Of a stretch of DNA of 32,656 nucleotides, positions 17,298 to 28,308 are shown in pieces. The notes beneath the pieces are model-generated. The model saw only the letters and a list, made by a program, of their open reading frames with translations. It did not search any database and was not told where the DNA came from. Source of the DNA: Pseudothermotoga sp. (GTDB lineage Bacteria > Thermotogota > Thermotogae > Thermotogales > DSM-5069). The stretch covers positions 1 to 32,656 of the forward strand of contig JAPYWY010000001.1 of NCBI GenBank assembly GCA_028276125.1, given 5' to 3'. Numbering within the stretch: the first letter of the stretch is position 1; each line of letters starts with the position of its first letter. The position numbers were made by a program, and so were the translations under genes.

Positions 17298-17324
17298 TAA
17301 AGGGCCCATGCGGGCCCTTTATCA
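17295..17324. terminator. Bidirectional Rho-independent-type terminator
   Basis: Perfect inverted repeat: a 13-bp stem (TGATAAAGGGCCC and its complement) with loop ATGC. The GGGCCC core is flanked by AAA/TTT so that either strand gives a GC stem followed by TTTATCA. It separates the convergent THUMP methyltransferase gene and rpoC, and its left arm contains the methyltransferase stop codon. Confidence 0.85.
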
Positions 17325-17336
17325 TCGATCCAACGT

Positions 17337-20300
17337 TCACGCCATCTTTTCCTCTTCCGCGGCACGCGGCGTTTCCTCGATCTGTATGTTCGCGAAGATT
17401 TCCAGACCCGTTCCTGAAGGTATGAGTTGACCGACGATCACGTTCTCTTTCAAGCCTCGCAAGTAGTCTATTCTGCCTTCGATGGCCGCTTCTGTCAAGA
17501 CTTGTGGCGTCTGCTGGAAGGAAGCAGCGCTGAGCCAACCTTCTTGTTCCAAGGAAGCCTTCGTGATCCTCAGCAACCTTCTTCTGTATTTCATAGGTTC
17601 CTTGGGTGCTATTTGGTAGGCGACAGGTTTTCCGTCTTCAAGCACAACGATCTCTTTCACACCGGCGGCGACGGCTTTTTCAACGATATCTTCAGTGACC
17701 TCAGTTCCCTCCGGTGCTATCTCTTCAACCTCGTCTTTGAGTTTTGCAACGATCTTCCTGGCGAGAATCTTACCCACGACCATGTTCCTGTTGCTCTGAA
17801 CTTGTGCGTTTGCTTTCAGTATCTCGCTGTTTATTCTCATCGCTTCGGCGAGCGTCAGCAATTCTCCGGGCAGGAAATCCGTGTCGCCGGGATCCACGAT
17901 TTCGACCCTACCGAGCATCTGCCTGATGATGATCTCGAAGTGCTTGTTGTGGATTTCCACACCCTGTTCCACGTACACCTTCTGCGTCTCTCTGAGCAAA
18001 TACATCGCTGTCGCTTCCACTCCCAGCGCGTCCATCATTCTTCTGAGCTTCACGGCGCCCGTCGTGAGCATCTGGCCTGGCAACACCTTCTGACCCCGTG
18101 TCACGACCTCTTTCACTTTCTCCGGTACTTCGTACTCGTGTATTTCGCCACCGAGATCTTCGATGTAGATCTTCTTCTTTCCGTCAACTTCCTTGATGTC
18201 TTTCACAAAACCTGAAACCATGCTGAAGATGCCTTCAGGTTCTTTGAGTTTCTTTCGTGCCTCGAAGAGCTCTTCAGCTCTCGGCAGACCTTGGGTTATG
18301 TCTGCCGTGGTCGCGATACCACCGGTGTGGAACGTTCTCATCGTGAGCTGTGTACCGGGTTCTCCTATGGACTGTGCAGCGATTATTCCAACGGCTTCCC
18401 CGACGTTCACGACCTTGTGGTTCGACAGGTCCATACCGTAACACATCGCGCAAACACCGTGTTCAGCTTCGCACGTCAAGGGTGACCTAACGTAGATGTT
18501 TGGTCTCACTTTCACGGTACTCACACCGTTCTGCTCGAGCACCGTCGCCGTTACCTCATCGATCTCTTCCTGGTACACGAGCAACTGTTTTTCGCCTTTC
18601 TTATCCCAAACAGTCTCCTGAGAAATCGTTCCCACCACTGGATAAACCTTTATCTTGATCTGCTTCTTGCCAGCGTTGCGAGCGTTTCGAACCAGATCCC
18701 AGCTGACTTCGGTGCCAACCTCGTAAACCGTGCCATCCTCCAACCTTATCTCCTCGTCGGTGACGGCATAAGAAGCTGGCAGCTGCAGACTCTGCAGATC
18801 GAGAACTTGTTCGACGCAAACTGGGACCGAAACGACGTACTTGGCCAAGAACTCGGCGTCCTCGTCGGACAGCATACTGTTTCTCACATACTCTCGATTG
18901 TTGTTTGGGTTCTTCACGACTTCCCCGCTGAGAGGATCGATGACGTCCCTGGCTAAGATCCTTCCGAACAGGAAATCCTTCAATTTCTGGACCGTCAAAG
19001 TATCGCTCATGAGTTCCAAAGCTTTGATACCGTTTTCCGTTCCACAATCGGTCGTCGTTATGAAGACACTCTGAGCAACGTCGACGAGTCTTCTGGTGAG
19101 GTAACCCGCCGAGGAAGTTCTGAGTGCCGTGTCTGCGGCACCTTTCCTTGCCCCGTGTGTGGAGATGAAGAATTCGATCGAGTTCAGACCTTCTCGGAAG
19201 TTGGAGATTATGGGGATTTCGATGGTCTTTCCGGATGGATCCGCCATCAAACCCCTCATACCTGCGAGCTGCTTGACTTGGTCTATGTTACCCCTCGCGC
19301 CGGAGTTGACCATCATGAAGACAGGATTGAATGGATTTTCACCGAGGGCTTCGTACGTGACTTTCTGGACCTCCTCCGTGGCTTTCGTCCAGATCCTTAT
19401 AACTTCCTTGTACCTCTCGTCGTAGGTGAGGAAGCCTTCGGCGTACTCCTGTTCCACTTTCTCAACTTTTTCCAGCGCGTCTTTGATGATCGCATTCTTC
19501 TTCGGTGAGACCACCAAATCTTTCAGAGATATGGTCAGTCCAGACACAGTCGCGTAATGGAATCCGAGGTCTTTCATGTCGTCGAGTAGGTCGGCCGTGG
19601 CCTCCATACCGTGTCTCTTGAAGGTTTCGTATATGAGGTCTTTTATCTCCTTCTTGCCGAAAGTCTTCGAGTAGTCTCTGAGATCCTCAGGTACGATTTC
19701 GTTGAATATGATGCGTCCCACCGTGGTTTTAACCGTTTTTTCTTCGCCGTTCTGCCTGACTCTCGCGAGCACCGGCGTGTGCAATCCGACGAAGCCGAGT
19801 GAATGGGCCAAGATGGCTTCCTCGGGTGAGCTGAACTTGAACTTGATCTTGTCAACACTCGCAAAGTTGTAGTCTTTGTTCACAGCGGTCAAGTAGTATA
19901 TACCGACTATTATGTCCTTTCCTGGCATCGATATGGGCTTTCCGTGTGCCGGGGATATGATGTTGTACCTCGACAGCATCAGATACCGTGCCTCTGCCTG
20001 AGCCGCGGCAGAGAGAGGCACGTGCACTGCCATTTGGTCTCCGTCGAAGTCTGCGTTGAACGGAGGACAAACGAGTGGGTGAAGTTGAATCGCGTTACCT
20101 TCGATGAGTTTTGGCTCGAACGCCTGTATGGACATCCTGTGCAATGTCGGGGCTCTGTTCAAAAGCACGGTTTGCCCCTTGATGATTTCTTCGAGAACGT
20201 CCCAAGCTTCTGGCATCTCACGCTCTATGATCGCTTTCTTGAGCTTTCTCGCGGTCTTACTGCTTTCTCCACCTTCTTCGAGCAATTTGGCGAGCACGAA

Positions 20301-22289
20301 CGGTTTGAACAGCTCCAACGCCATCTTCTTGGGCAAACCGCACTGGTGTATCTTCAACTCCGGACCAACGACTATGACAGCCCTACCAGAGTAGTCAACG
20401 CGCTTTCCAAGGAGGTTCCTTCTGAAGCGACCCTTCTTACCCTTGACCAGGTCGGTGAGGGATTTCAGCGGTCGACCGTTCCTGTCCGCGACGGGTCTAC
20501 CAACCCTACCGTTGTATATGAGGCTATCGACGGCCTCTTGGAGCATTCTCATTTCGTTTCTGATCATGACTTCCGGCGCGTTCAACTCCAAGAATCTCTT
20601 CAACCTGTTGTTTCTGTTTATGACTCTCCTGTAGAGGTCGTTCAAGTCGGTCGTCGCGAACCTTCCACCGTCTATCTGGATCATGGGCCTCAGCTCGGGA
20701 GGTATCACCGGCAAGGCCTCCAAGACCATCCACTCTGGCCTCGTACCGGACTTGATCAGGCTCTTGACAGTCTTCAACCTTCTGAGCAACTTCAAAGCTC
20801 TACCGCTGCTCTTCGGGAGTTCCGCCAACTCTGCTTCTATCTGTGCCCTCAGCTTTTCGAGATCTATCATCTCGAGCAACTTCTTCACAGCGGCCGCACC
20901 ATAGTGCGCCTCGATCTTGTCAGGATAGAGTTCTCTGTACGCTTCGTATTCGTTCTCGGTGATGATGGAACCGACGGTCAATCCTGTTTCTTTGGCGAGG
21001 TTTTCATCTATCTTTGTGATCGCGAGGATCGGTCTGTCATTCTCAACCTCTGTCTCCACTGTGAACTGGTCTGGGTAATACTCTTGAAAGATTCTGTACT
21101 CGCTCAGGGATAGGTGCTCATCTTCGAAGAGGAACCTGTCTGCCAAGTAGTCTCCCGCTTTCACCTTTTCGCCATCGTTGACGTAGGCTAAAGCGCCTTC
21201 GAAGATGGGATATTTTTTCTCGATCGCGACCTGCTCAACGTATACGGAACCCGAGGACAGTACCTCGTAAGAACCATCCTCTAAGGGTCTGACGTTCAGT
21301 TCCTTACCGAACACGATCTTTCCGGACGCGGGGCTCGTCATGGCTTGGATCACTCCCGCCGTCCAGATCTGATCACCGGCTTTGACCTTTGCGCCGTTCT
21401 TAACGGTCAATCTGCAGCAGTAGGGGATCGAAACCGTCAACGGTTGATCCTTGCTCGTTGCCAGGGGCTTGAGCGTGAGACTGGAAGTGAGTTCATCGAT
21501 CTCGACCGTGCCGTCGAACGGAGCATAGAGCGCTGGAACTTCTTTCGCAGCGATTATGACATCACCCTGTGAAACTTCCTGACCGTTCTTCACGAGGAGA
21601 ACCATCCCGGGAAACAGTTGCACTTGAGACCTGACAACATTCCTCACAGTGATCCAAGTTATCACTCTTCCCGTGTTGGAACGCTCGGTCTTCAAGCTCA
21701 CTTCACCGTCTATCTCGGAGATCACCGGAGTCTTCGGATTCTTGACTATGACCGTTTGTTCGGCCTCGAAGTCGAGAACCTTCTTGTATATGTTGTATTC
21801 TGTCTCGTATATCACATCTCCCTCAGCGAAGGAGGTTTTCTTCGGATTCGTTACGATGTAAGCTTTTTCTATGATGCGTCTGCTCCCATAGTAAACTATG
21901 TTCTCCAAGTCGCGTGCCGGGATGTTCAACAGCGTGGAGAGAATGCTCGGCGTGCTCTTCAAATACCATATGTGAACCACCGGTGCGGCGAGTTCTATGT
22001 GACCCATCCTCTTTCTTCGCGCTTCTTTTGACTCCACCCTCACACCGCACCTTTCGCAAACTGTTCCCTCGTACTTCTTACCTTTGTATTTGCCGCATGC
22101 GCATTCGTAATCTTTCGTTGGCCCAAAGATCTTCTCGCAGAACAGACCATCGCGCTCGGGTTTGAACGTTCTGTAGTTTATGGTCTCGGGTTTCTTCACT
22201 TCCCCGCTCGACCAACTCCGTATGGTGTCGGGGGAAGCCACACCTATTTTCACCGCTGCTATCTTCCGTTTGAAGGTGGAAATAGCCAT
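17337..22289 (-). CDS. rpoC: DNA-directed RNA polymerase subunit beta'
   Basis: 1650-aa beta' subunit. The N-terminal zinc finger uses C63, C65, C78 and C81. The catalytic loop [13 protein letters not shown] places the Mg-binding aspartates at D747, D749 and D751. The second zinc site ([13 protein letters not shown]) and the C-terminal [16 protein letters not shown] segment are also present. Compared with Escherichia coli (about 1400 aa), a large insertion at about residues 150-400 follows the first zinc finger; Thermus and Thermotoga enzymes carry insertions here. The insertion holds repeats of the form V-x-x-G-x-x-V-x-x-G-D (around 232-243, 296-306 and 370-380), typical of sandwich-barrel hybrid domains. 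It starts 25 nt after rpoB with GGAGGGAAGAGAG before ATG. Confidence 0.98.
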   Translation of the reverse strand: MAISTFKRKIAAVKIGVASPDTIRSWSSGEVKKPETINYRTFKPERDGLFCEKIFGPTKDYECACGKYKGKKYEGTVCERCGVRVESKEARRKRMGHIELAAPVVHIWYLKSTPSILSTLLNIPARDLENIVYYGSRRIIEKAYIVTNPKKTSFAEGDVIYETEYNIYKKVLDFEAEQTVIVKNPKTPVISEIDGEVSLKTERSNTGRVITWITVRNVVRSQVQLFPGMVLLVKNGQEVSQGDVIIAAKEVPALYAPFDGTVEIDELTSSLTLKPLATSKDQPLTVSIPYCCRLTVKNGAKVKAGDQIWTAGVIQAMTSPASGKIVFGKELNVRPLEDGSYEVLSSGSVYVEQVAIEKKYPIFEGALAYVNDGEKVKAGDYLADRFLFEDEHLSLSEYRIFQEYYPDQFTVETEVENDRPILAITKIDENLAKETGLTVGSIITENEYEAYRELYPDKIEAHYGAAAVKKLLEMIDLEKLRAQIEAELAELPKSSGRALKLLRRLKTVKSLIKSGTRPEWMVLEALPVIPPELRPMIQIDGGRFATTDLNDLYRRVINRNNRLKRFLELNAPEVMIRNEMRMLQEAVDSLIYNGRVGRPVADRNGRPLKSLTDLVKGKKGRFRRNLLGKRVDYSGRAVIVVGPELKIHQCGLPKKMALELFKPFVLAKLLEEGGESSKTARKLKKAIIEREMPEAWDVLEEIIKGQTVLLNRAPTLHRMSIQAFEPKLIEGNAIQLHPLVCPPFNADFDGDQMAVHVPLSAAAQAEARYLMLSRYNIISPAHGKPISMPGKDIIVGIYYLTAVNKDYNFASVDKIKFKFSSPEEAILAHSLGFVGLHTPVLARVRQNGEEKTVKTTVGRIIFNEIVPEDLRDYSKTFGKKEIKDLIYETFKRHGMEATADLLDDMKDLGFHYATVSGLTISLKDLVVSPKKNAIIKDALEKVEKVEQEYAEGFLTYDERYKEVIRIWTKATEEVQKVTYEALGENPFNPVFMMVNSGARGNIDQVKQLAGMRGLMADPSGKTIEIPIISNFREGLNSIEFFISTHGARKGAADTALRTSSAGYLTRRLVDVAQSVFITTTDCGTENGIKALELMSDTLTVQKLKDFLFGRILARDVIDPLSGEVVKNPNNNREYVRNSMLSDEDAEFLAKYVVSVPVCVEQVLDLQSLQLPASYAVTDEEIRLEDGTVYEVGTEVSWDLVRNARNAGKKQIKIKVYPVVGTISQETVWDKKGEKQLLVYQEEIDEVTATVLEQNGVSTVKVRPNIYVRSPLTCEAEHGVCAMCYGMDLSNHKVVNVGEAVGIIAAQSIGEPGTQLTMRTFHTGGIATTADITQGLPRAEELFEARKKLKEPEGIFSMVSGFVKDIKEVDGKKKIYIEDLGGEIHEYEVPEKVKEVVTRGQKVLPGQMLTTGAVKLRRMMDALGVEATAMYLLRETQKVYVEQGVEIHNKHFEIIIRQMLGRVEIVDPGDTDFLPGELLTLAEAMRINSEILKANAQVQSNRNMVVGKILARKIVAKLKDEVEEIAPEGTEVTEDIVEKAVAAGVKEIVVLEDGKPVAYQIAPKEPMKYRRRLLRITKASLEQEGWLSAASFQQTPQVLTEAAIEGRIDYLRGLKENVIVGQLIPSGTGLEIFANIQIEETPRAAEEEKMA

Positions 22290-22314
22290 CTCTCTTCCCT
22301 CCTCGGCGCTCAGT

Positions 22315-25300
22315 TCAGAACCTGTCGATGTCGACCTCGTTGCCGTTCTCGTCGTAAACCCTCACATCGAGCGCCAGACCTCTGAGTTCCTTTATCAGCA
22401 CCCTGAAGCTTTCAGGTATTCCGGGCTCAGGTATGTTCTTGCCCTTAAGGATGGCTTTGTACACTTCGTTTCGACCCTTGATGTCATCGGACTTTATCGT
22501 GAGCATCTCGTTCAGAGTGTGGGAAGCTCCATGCGCTTCGAGAGCCCAGACTTCCATTTCTCCGAACCTCTGACCACCGAACTGAGCCTTTCCACCTAAA
22601 GGTTGCTGGTGAATGAGCGAGTACGGTCCTGTGGATCTGGCGTGGATTTTGTCTCGCGCTATGTGGATGAGCTTCATCATGTAGATGTATCCAGCGACGA
22701 CAGGTTCTGCGAAAGGTTCGCCCGTTCTGCCGTCCCTCAGCAGGACCTTACCGGAAGGATCGTTCTCATCGTCGCCCTCTTCCAACCCTGAAGCTTTCCG
22801 CTCTTTGTACAACCACGGGAGTATGTCTTGTTCCTTGGCACCATCGAAAACTGGAGTGGCAAACCAACTGTTCGTCAGTTTTGCGAGCCAACCCAAATGT
22901 GTCTCGAGGATCTGTCCGACATTCATTCTCGACGGCACTCCGAGTGGGCTCAACACGATTTGCACGGGCGTTCCGTCTGGCAAGAACGGCATGTCTTCCC
23001 TCGGAAGGATCTTGGACACAACACCTTTGTTACCGTGCCTACCCGCGAGCTTGTCGCCAACTTCAAGGATCTTCTTGCTCGCCACGTAAACTTTCACCAG
23101 CTTGTTCACACCTGGTCCAAGCTCTGCGACATCTTCTTTGTCGAACACTTGCACATCGATGACTCTACCCTCAGTTCCGTGCGGTAATCTCAACGAAGTG
23201 TCCTTGACGTCCTTTCCCCTCTCGCCGAAGACGGACCTTATGATCTTCTCTTCGGGTGTGGTTTCTCCTTCGCCCTTCGGTGTGACTTTTCCAACGAGTA
23301 TATCCTGTGGTCCAACGTACGCTCCTATCCTGACTATACCGTTCTCATCGAGGTTTCTCAGGGCTTCTTTGTTGACGTTTGGAATGTCCGCGGTGATTTC
23401 CTCCGGTCCAAGTCTTGTATCGCGCGCCTGAGTTTCATAAACTTCTACGTGGATGGATGTGAAGGCGTCTTCCTCGAGCAGCTCTTCACTGACCAAGATC
23501 GCGTCTTCAAAGTTGTAACCTTCCCATGACATGAAGGCGACCAAGACATTGCGCCCGAGTGCGAGCTCACCCATGTCGGTCGCAGGACCGTCAGCTATGA
23601 CTTCTCCTTGTCTCACTCGGTCACCCACGTTCACTATTGGTTTTTGGTTTATGACCGTGTCCTGGTTCGTCCTGACGAACTTCATCAACCTGTATTCGTC
23701 GAGCAAAGGTTTACCATCTTTGTACAGCAAATTACCCTTCTCGTCAATCCTGTGGACGACGATCCTTCTCGCATCGACCTTCTTGACTATACCGTCATAC
23801 TTTGCAACGATCAGGTAACCCGAATAGAGAGCCGCATCGTGTTCGACCCCGGTCGCAACGAAAGGTGCTTCAGGTTTGAGCAAGGGAACGGCCTGCCTTT
23901 GCATGTTTGAACCCATCAGAGCCCTGTTCGCATCGTCGTGCTCCAGGAACGGGATGAGAGAGGTTGAAACGGAGACGATCTGTTTCGTGGAAACGTCCAT
24001 GAACTGGACCTTTTCTTTCTCGACGTACACGATCTTTTGCATGTATCTGACTGGGACTCTGTCCTCAACGATCATCATGTTTTCGTCGACTTTGACCGTG
24101 CACGGAGCAATACAGTAATGCTCTTCCTCATCGGCGGTCAAATAGACTATCTCGTCCGTGACCCTGCCTTTTTTGACCCGCCTGTACGGGGTCGTCAGAA
24201 AGCCGAATTCGTCGACCGTTGCGTAGACCGAGAGTGAAGTTATGAGACCTATGTTTGCACCTTCAGGAGTCTCGATCGGACACATTCTTCCATAGTGGGA
24301 GTGGTGGACGTCACGGACCTCGAACCTCGCCCTTTCCCTTTTGAGACCGCCTGGACCCACCGCTGTCAATCTTCTCTTGTGCGTCAATTCCGCAAGTGGA
24401 TTCACTTGCTCCATGAACTGTGAGAGTGGACTCGTCGCAAAGAACTGGTTGATGCCAGCGATGATGGTCTTTATGTTGATCAAACTCTGCACGGAGATCT
24501 TATCGAGAGAATTATAGAGCGTCAGTCTTTCTTGAATCAGTCGTTGCGCCTTCGAAAAAGCCCTCTCAAACTCAAGCTTGATGAGTTCTCCAACGGTTCT
24601 CACGCGTTTGTTTCCAAGATGGTCTTTGGTGTCCATGATTTCTGGGTTCTTGCTCACTTCGAGCAAGTACCTAGTGGCCAAAACGATGTCCATCGGCGTG
24701 AGGACGAGTTCTGTCGGGTTGTACTCCATCTTTTCAGCTTCCGATTCGCTCATCTTTTTGACTTGCACGAGGTATTTCCGGTAAGCCTGCTGCAGTTTGC
24801 GGTTTATCTTGTAACGGCCAACTTCGGAGAGTTCGAACCTTTCGGGTGTGAAATACAGGCTGTTGAGATACGCCTTAGCCGCATTCACCCTTGGTATTTC
24901 ACCGGGTTTGAGTTTCCTGTAGATTTCGATGTACGCCTTGTTCGAATCGACTTCTCCGTAAGCGCTGTTGAGCTTCTCCAAAGTCTTCTGTGCCACGGGA
25001 TGTGCCCTGAAGATGTTCGATATCTTTGATTCGAGGATCGTCCTCGCGGCGTGCTCTGTGAGTACAGCACCGCGTTCGACAACCTTCTTTCCATCCACGC
25101 TCACGTCCTCGAGTATTATCGAACCCACGGCTTTCATCATGGTGTACTCGTCTTCCGCATCAACGGCTTCGGGGAACAGATCGAGTATGTCGAGGTCGTT
25201 CTCGAAACCCAGAGCCTTGAACAGCAAAAAGAGGTTTATCCTTCTCTTTCTGTCGATGCGCGCATAAAACATGTCGTCTGCGGTGTTGTAGAGAAGTTCC

Positions 25301-25833
25301 AACCAAGCACCCTTCACGGGCAAGAAGTGTGCCACGTATATGGGTGCAGCCGCTTGAGTCTTCGGTATCTCGTCCACAAAATAGACGCCGGGCGCTCTCA
25401 CGAGCTGGTTGACGACAACGCGCTCCGCGCCGTTGATAACGAATGTTCCGTTCTCGGTCATGTACGGTATCGATCCGAGGAAGGCTTCCTCTTCCCTCAT
25501 CTCACCGCTGTTGACATCCGTTATCCTGACGGTCGCGTAAATGGGTACCTGGTAGGTTAGACCTTTCTGTTTGCATTCTTCTATCGTGGCGTTGGGTTCG
25601 CCGATCCTTGTGGAAACGAACTCGAGTATGAAACCTTTTTCACCTTTTCTGAGATCACCCTTGTGAGGCTGGGACGTTATCGGGGAGAACTTTTTCAGTA
25701 TCTCCATCAGACCTTTTTCCAAGAACTCTCTGTAGGACTCGATCTGAATGGCGATCAGGTTTGGAACCTTCAGGGCGTCAACGGTGCGGCCAAACGTTAA
25801 ACGTTCGCGCTTACCGTAAAGAGCAGTTCGCAT
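22315..25833 (-). CDS. rpoB: DNA-directed RNA polymerase subunit beta
   Basis: 1172-aa beta subunit. Recognisable parts are the N-terminal protrusion/lobe ([15 protein letters not shown]), the rifampicin-pocket fork region ([20 protein letters not shown] then [10 protein letters not shown]), the EDAILVSE segment, the active-site basic loop [13 protein letters not shown], and the C-terminal clamp segment [18 protein letters not shown]. The length is near that of other Thermotogales and Firmicutes-type beta subunits without the large enterobacterial insertions. ATG 25833 has GAGGTGA 4-5 nt upstream. Relative to Escherichia coli, the pocket carries E at position 516 and T at 531. It is transcribed with rpoC downstream. 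Confidence 0.98.
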   Translation of the reverse strand: MRTALYGKRERLTFGRTVDALKVPNLIAIQIESYREFLEKGLMEILKKFSPITSQPHKGDLRKGEKGFILEFVSTRIGEPNATIEECKQKGLTYQVPIYATVRITDVNSGEMREEEAFLGSIPYMTENGTFVINGAERVVVNQLVRAPGVYFVDEIPKTQAAAPIYVAHFLPVKGAWLELLYNTADDMFYARIDRKRRINLFLLFKALGFENDLDILDLFPEAVDAEDEYTMMKAVGSIILEDVSVDGKKVVERGAVLTEHAARTILESKISNIFRAHPVAQKTLEKLNSAYGEVDSNKAYIEIYRKLKPGEIPRVNAAKAYLNSLYFTPERFELSEVGRYKINRKLQQAYRKYLVQVKKMSESEAEKMEYNPTELVLTPMDIVLATRYLLEVSKNPEIMDTKDHLGNKRVRTVGELIKLEFERAFSKAQRLIQERLTLYNSLDKISVQSLINIKTIIAGINQFFATSPLSQFMEQVNPLAELTHKRRLTAVGPGGLKRERARFEVRDVHHSHYGRMCPIETPEGANIGLITSLSVYATVDEFGFLTTPYRRVKKGRVTDEIVYLTADEEEHYCIAPCTVKVDENMMIVEDRVPVRYMQKIVYVEKEKVQFMDVSTKQIVSVSTSLIPFLEHDDANRALMGSNMQRQAVPLLKPEAPFVATGVEHDAALYSGYLIVAKYDGIVKKVDARRIVVHRIDEKGNLLYKDGKPLLDEYRLMKFVRTNQDTVINQKPIVNVGDRVRQGEVIADGPATDMGELALGRNVLVAFMSWEGYNFEDAILVSEELLEEDAFTSIHVEVYETQARDTRLGPEEITADIPNVNKEALRNLDENGIVRIGAYVGPQDILVGKVTPKGEGETTPEEKIIRSVFGERGKDVKDTSLRLPHGTEGRVIDVQVFDKEDVAELGPGVNKLVKVYVASKKILEVGDKLAGRHGNKGVVSKILPREDMPFLPDGTPVQIVLSPLGVPSRMNVGQILETHLGWLAKLTNSWFATPVFDGAKEQDILPWLYKERKASGLEEGDDENDPSGKVLLRDGRTGEPFAEPVVAGYIYMMKLIHIARDKIHARSTGPYSLIHQQPLGGKAQFGGQRFGEMEVWALEAHGASHTLNEMLTIKSDDIKGRNEVYKAILKGKNIPEPGIPESFRVLIKELRGLALDVRVYDENGNEVDIDRF

Positions 25834-25908
25834 TTTATCACCTCGTCAGATCAACGGAGTGGGAACGCAGGGAACTGAACGAAGCCCATGACGCAGGCAC
25901 GCTCGAAT

Positions 25909-25914
25909 ATCATA
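25909..25914 (-). promoter_or_regulatory. Candidate extended -10 promoter for rpoBC
   Basis: On the minus strand the sequence reads TGCTATGAT, an extended -10 (TG-N-TATGAT), just past the terminator hairpin that follows rplL. Initiation near 25902 would give a leader of about 70 nt before rpoB. No -35 is evident, so it is only a candidate. Confidence 0.35.
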
Positions 25915-25918
25915 GCAT

Positions 25919-25950
25919 AAAACAACCTATACCAGCCGAGCTGGTATAGG
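25919..25950 (-). terminator. Terminator/attenuator between rplL and rpoB
   Basis: Inverted repeat CCTATACCAGC / GCTGGTATAGG (11 bp, 3-nt loop) at 25926-25950, followed on the minus strand by TTGTTTTA. It lies 41-65 nt after the rplL stop. A partial terminator here would lower RNA polymerase subunit output relative to L7/L12, as is known for the rplL-rpoB gap of other bacteria. Confidence 0.75.
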
Positions 25951-25990
25951 TTTGATACAATCTCTTTGCAGTTGAGAAAATTTGTTCACA

Positions 25991-26389
25991 TTACTTCAAA
26001 ATGACCTCTGCGCCAGCTTCTTCGAGCTTCTTCTTGATCTCCTCTGCCTCGTTCTTCGGAACACCGCTCTTGACTATTGCGTCAGGATTGCCAGCCTTCT
26101 CGACGAGGTCCTTGGCCTCTTTCAAACCAAGACCTGTGATCTCTCTGACGACCTTTATCACGTTGATCTTGTTCGCTCCGTGGCTCTTCAGGACAACGTC
26201 AAACTCCGTCTTCTCCTCAGCTGCTGCTTGGGCTGCTGGTGTTGCACCAGCCGCAGGGGCTGCAACGGCCGCGACTGCAACGGGAGCTGCAGCGCTCACA
26301 CCGAACTTTTCCTCAAGTGCCTTGACCAACTGTGCCAGTTCGGCAACCGTCAATTTCTCGATAGCCTCAACGATCTGTTCCACTGTCAT
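25991..26389 (-). CDS. rplL: Ribosomal protein L7/L12 (bL12)
   Basis: 132-aa stalk protein that recruits translational GTPases. The N-terminal dimerisation and L10-binding domain ([18 protein letters not shown]) is followed by an Ala/Pro/Val-rich flexible hinge at about residues 36-58, and by the globular C-terminal domain [20 protein letters not shown] with [15 protein letters not shown] 26389 has GGAGGTG 7 nt upstream; a TTG two codons earlier is too close to that site. It follows rplJ by 2 nt. The sequence is very close to Thermotoga bL12 as I recall it. Confidence 0.97.
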   Translation of the reverse strand: MTVEQIVEAIEKLTVAELAQLVKALEEKFGVSAAAPVAVAAVAAPAAGATPAAQAAAEEKTEFDVVLKSHGANKINVIKVVREITGLGLKEAKDLVEKAGNPDAIVKSGVPKNEAEEIKKKLEEAGAEVILK

Positions 26390-26391
26390 CC

Positions 26392-26952
26392 TCAAACACC
26401 TCCGACATTCTCAGATTTCTTCTTCTCTTCAATTGCGTTCAGCACATAAACGAGTTTTCTCATGACGCCGTTCAAAGCGAAGACCAAACCATATATCGGG
26501 CCCTGTATCCTTCCAACCACCATCGCGTACAGTTCCTTTTTGGTTGGCAGGTTGGCAAGATCCGCAACTTGGTCGGCAGTGAACGGCTGACGCTCGATGA
26601 AACCACCTTTGAAGAAGTTTTCAAGCTTTTTCTCCTTGGCGAAGTTCACCAAGATTTTCAGTGCATCCACTGGGTCGCCCGACAGACAGTAGAAAACGGC
26701 CGTCGGACCTTTCAGAAACTTTTCGTGGTGAGCTTCCTGATAACCTGCTTCATTCAGAGCTATGGAAGCGAGACTGTTCTTGACCACGGTCAGTTTGGCA
26801 TTGTCACCGTATTTCGAATTTATTCTTTTGCGCAGTTCTCTGATCGTTGCGACGTCCAAACCGAAGAAGTTCACGAACACCAACAAGTTCGCCTTCGGAA
26901 AGACGTCTTTCAAACTCTCCAGTATTTGTTGCTTCTTCTCCTTCGTTAGCAA
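26392..26952 (-). CDS. rplJ: Ribosomal protein L10 (uL10)
   Basis: 186-aa stalk base protein that binds 23S rRNA and L7/L12 dimers. It begins [18 protein letters not shown] and contains [27 protein letters not shown] and KGPTAVFY. The long C-terminal helix from about residue 133 is the L7/L12 landing platform; in T. maritima it carries three dimers. The start is TTG 26952, 6 nt after AAAGGAGGTG. The GTG at 26961 belongs to that ribosome-binding site itself and should not be used as the start. It is preceded by an L10 leader and attenuator, which suggests autogenous control by the L10-L12 complex. Confidence 0.96.
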   Translation of the reverse strand: MLTKEKKQQILESLKDVFPKANLLVFVNFFGLDVATIRELRKRINSKYGDNAKLTVVKNSLASIALNEAGYQEAHHEKFLKGPTAVFYCLSGDPVDALKILVNFAKEKKLENFFKGGFIERQPFTADQVADLANLPTKKELYAMVVGRIQGPIYGLVFALNGVMRKLVYVLNAIEEKKKSENVGGV

Positions 26953-26970
26953 ACGTTGCACCTCCTTTCA

Positions 26971-27000
26971 ACAAAAAGGGTCTCTTCCCACAAGAGACCC
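26971..27000 (-). terminator. Intrinsic terminator (attenuator) upstream of rplJ
   Basis: On the minus strand a 9-bp stem GGGTCTCTT / AAGAGACCC with loop GTGGG is followed directly by TTTTTG. It sits between the L10 leader structure and the rplJ ribosome site, so it can act as the regulated attenuator of rplJL. Confidence 0.82.
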
Positions 27001-27024
27001 CCGCTCAACCAAAGCGCCAATTTT

Positions 27025-27085
27025 TGGCTCGCCTCGGTAGGCGGGGATGACCCCTTTAGAATACCTACTTTCTTCGGCGACTCGC
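27025..27085 (-). ncRNA. Ribosomal protein L10 leader (mRNA structure upstream of rplJL)
   Basis: On the minus strand, stem CGCC/GGCG (27076-27079 with 27030-27033) and stem GTAGG/CCTAC (27064-27068 with 27037-27041) enclose an asymmetric loop, GAAGAAA opposite CGA. This is the kink-turn-like bulge that L10-(L12) binds in L10 leaders. A GGGG-TCAT-CCCC hairpin caps it. It mimics the L10-binding site of 23S rRNA, and binding probably favours the attenuator at 26971-27000. The structure was drawn by hand, without covariance support. Confidence 0.78.
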
Positions 27086-27105
27086 GTGATCAAACAACAA
27101 GATAT

Positions 27106-27813
27106 TTAGATTTTCGCAGCCTCGAGCTCGGACAAATTCAGTTTCACACCAACTCCCATCGTGGACGTCAATACAGCCTTTCTGATGAACTGACCCTTGA
27201 TGCCCGCCGGCCTCATGCCCACGATTTGCTTGTAAGCTGAGATCAGGTTTTCTTTCAGCTTCTGGGCGTCAAAGGAGCATTTGCCGATCGGCAAGTGGAT
27301 CGAGCCGGTCTTGTCGCTCCTCACTTCGACTCTTCCCATCTTGAATTCCTTGACCACGGAAGCCACGTCGTCTGTGACTGTACCCGACTTCGGAGACGGC
27401 ATCAAACCACGAGGTCCAAGGATCTTTCCGAGCCTTCCAACGGACTTCATCATGTCCGGCGTGGCGATGGCCACATCGAAATCCGTGAAGCCTTCGTTCA
27501 GAATCCTCTCGACGAGCTCGTCTCCACCCACGATGTCCGCTCCAGCCTTCTTGGCTTCTTCGGCTTTCTCACCTTTGGCAAACACCAACACCCTAACCGT
27601 TCTTCCCGTTCCATGTGGCAGGACTATTGTTCCCCTCACCTGCTGCTCTGGCCTTTTTGGGTCTATGTTCGTTGCGAGGTGAAGTTCCACGGTTTCGTCG
27701 AACTTTGCCGTTGCATTCTTTTTCACTGTTTCTATGGCTTCATCGATGCTGTAGAACTTCGTTCTGTCGACTCTCTGTCTGATTTCCAAGTATCTCTTGG
27801 AGTGTCTCGGCAT
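27106..27813 (-). CDS. rplA: Ribosomal protein L1 (uL1)
   Basis: 235-aa L1, which binds 23S rRNA at the E-site stalk and in many bacteria also represses its own operon. Typical features are the N-terminal [27 protein letters not shown], the domain II region [15 protein letters not shown], and the diagnostic [14 protein letters not shown] followed by [11 protein letters not shown]. Length is normal. ATG 27813 follows AGGAGGAGG. It is preceded by rplK with a 20-nt gap. Confidence 0.97.
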   Translation of the reverse strand: MPRHSKRYLEIRQRVDRTKFYSIDEAIETVKKNATAKFDETVELHLATNIDPKRPEQQVRGTIVLPHGTGRTVRVLVFAKGEKAEEAKKAGADIVGGDELVERILNEGFTDFDVAIATPDMMKSVGRLGKILGPRGLMPSPKSGTVTDDVASVVKEFKMGRVEVRSDKTGSIHLPIGKCSFDAQKLKENLISAYKQIVGMRPAGIKGQFIRKAVLTSTMGVGVKLNLSELEAAKI

Positions 27814-27833
27814 AAAGCCTCCTCCTTTTCGTG

Positions 27834-28259
27834 TCAGTCTACCACTTCGATACCCATGCTTTTCGCGGTGCCTTCGATGATCTTCTTGGCTGCTTCCAAA
27901 TCGTTTGCAGTCAGATCAGGCATCTTGAGCTTGGCGATCTCCTCGATCTGTTTCCTCGTAACCTTTCCGACGATCTTCCTCTTGGGTTCACCCGAGCCAC
28001 TCTCTATGTTGGCCGCTTTTTTCAGTAGGAAAGACGCTGGTGGCGTTTTCACAACGAAGCTGAAGGAACGATCCTCGTACACTGTTACAATGACGGGTAG
28101 AATCATTCCGGCCTTGTCCGCAGTCTCAGCGTTGAACCTTTTGCAGAACTCCATTATGTTAACGCCACGCTGACCAAGGGCGGGACCAACTGGAGGTGCG
28201 GGTGTTGCCTTACCAGCAGGAAGTTGCAGTTTAACTTGTGCTACGACCTTCTTAGCCAT
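27834..28259 (-). CDS. rplK: Ribosomal protein L11 (uL11)
   Basis: 141-aa L11, part of the GTPase-associated centre and the thiostrepton site. It begins [20 protein letters not shown], has [19 protein letters not shown] with the family's proline-rich N-domain motif, [13 protein letters not shown], and the C-terminal RNA-binding part ending in [15 protein letters not shown] 28259 has GAGGAGGG upstream. The 49-nt spacer to nusG contains a small TGGGA/TCCCA hairpin on the coding strand that could be a regulatory element; this is not established. Confidence 0.97.
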   Translation of the reverse strand: MAKKVVAQVKLQLPAGKATPAPPVGPALGQRGVNIMEFCKRFNAETADKAGMILPVIVTVYEDRSFSFVVKTPPASFLLKKAANIESGSGEPKRKIVGKVTRKQIEEIAKLKMPDLTANDLEAAKKIIEGTAKSMGIEVVD

Positions 28260-28308
28260 TCGAGTTTCCCTCCTCTGTGGTTACTGGGATCGACTCCCTC
28301 CCACTCGT

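Noticed and set aside
19944..21113. A 389-codon plus-strand frame inside rpoC
   Set aside because: It is antisense to conserved RpoC sequence, including the region encoding NADFDGDQ; a shadow frame.
26953..26961. GTG start for rplJ three codons upstream
   Set aside because: That GTG is part of the AAAGGAGGTG ribosome-binding site, and homologous L10 proteins start at the MLT encoded by the TTG at 26952.
28260..28308. Small TGGGA/TCCCA hairpin in the nusG-rplK spacer as an L1 autoregulatory site
   Set aside because: Only a 5-bp stem with a large loop, and I could not match it with confidence to a known L1 target.
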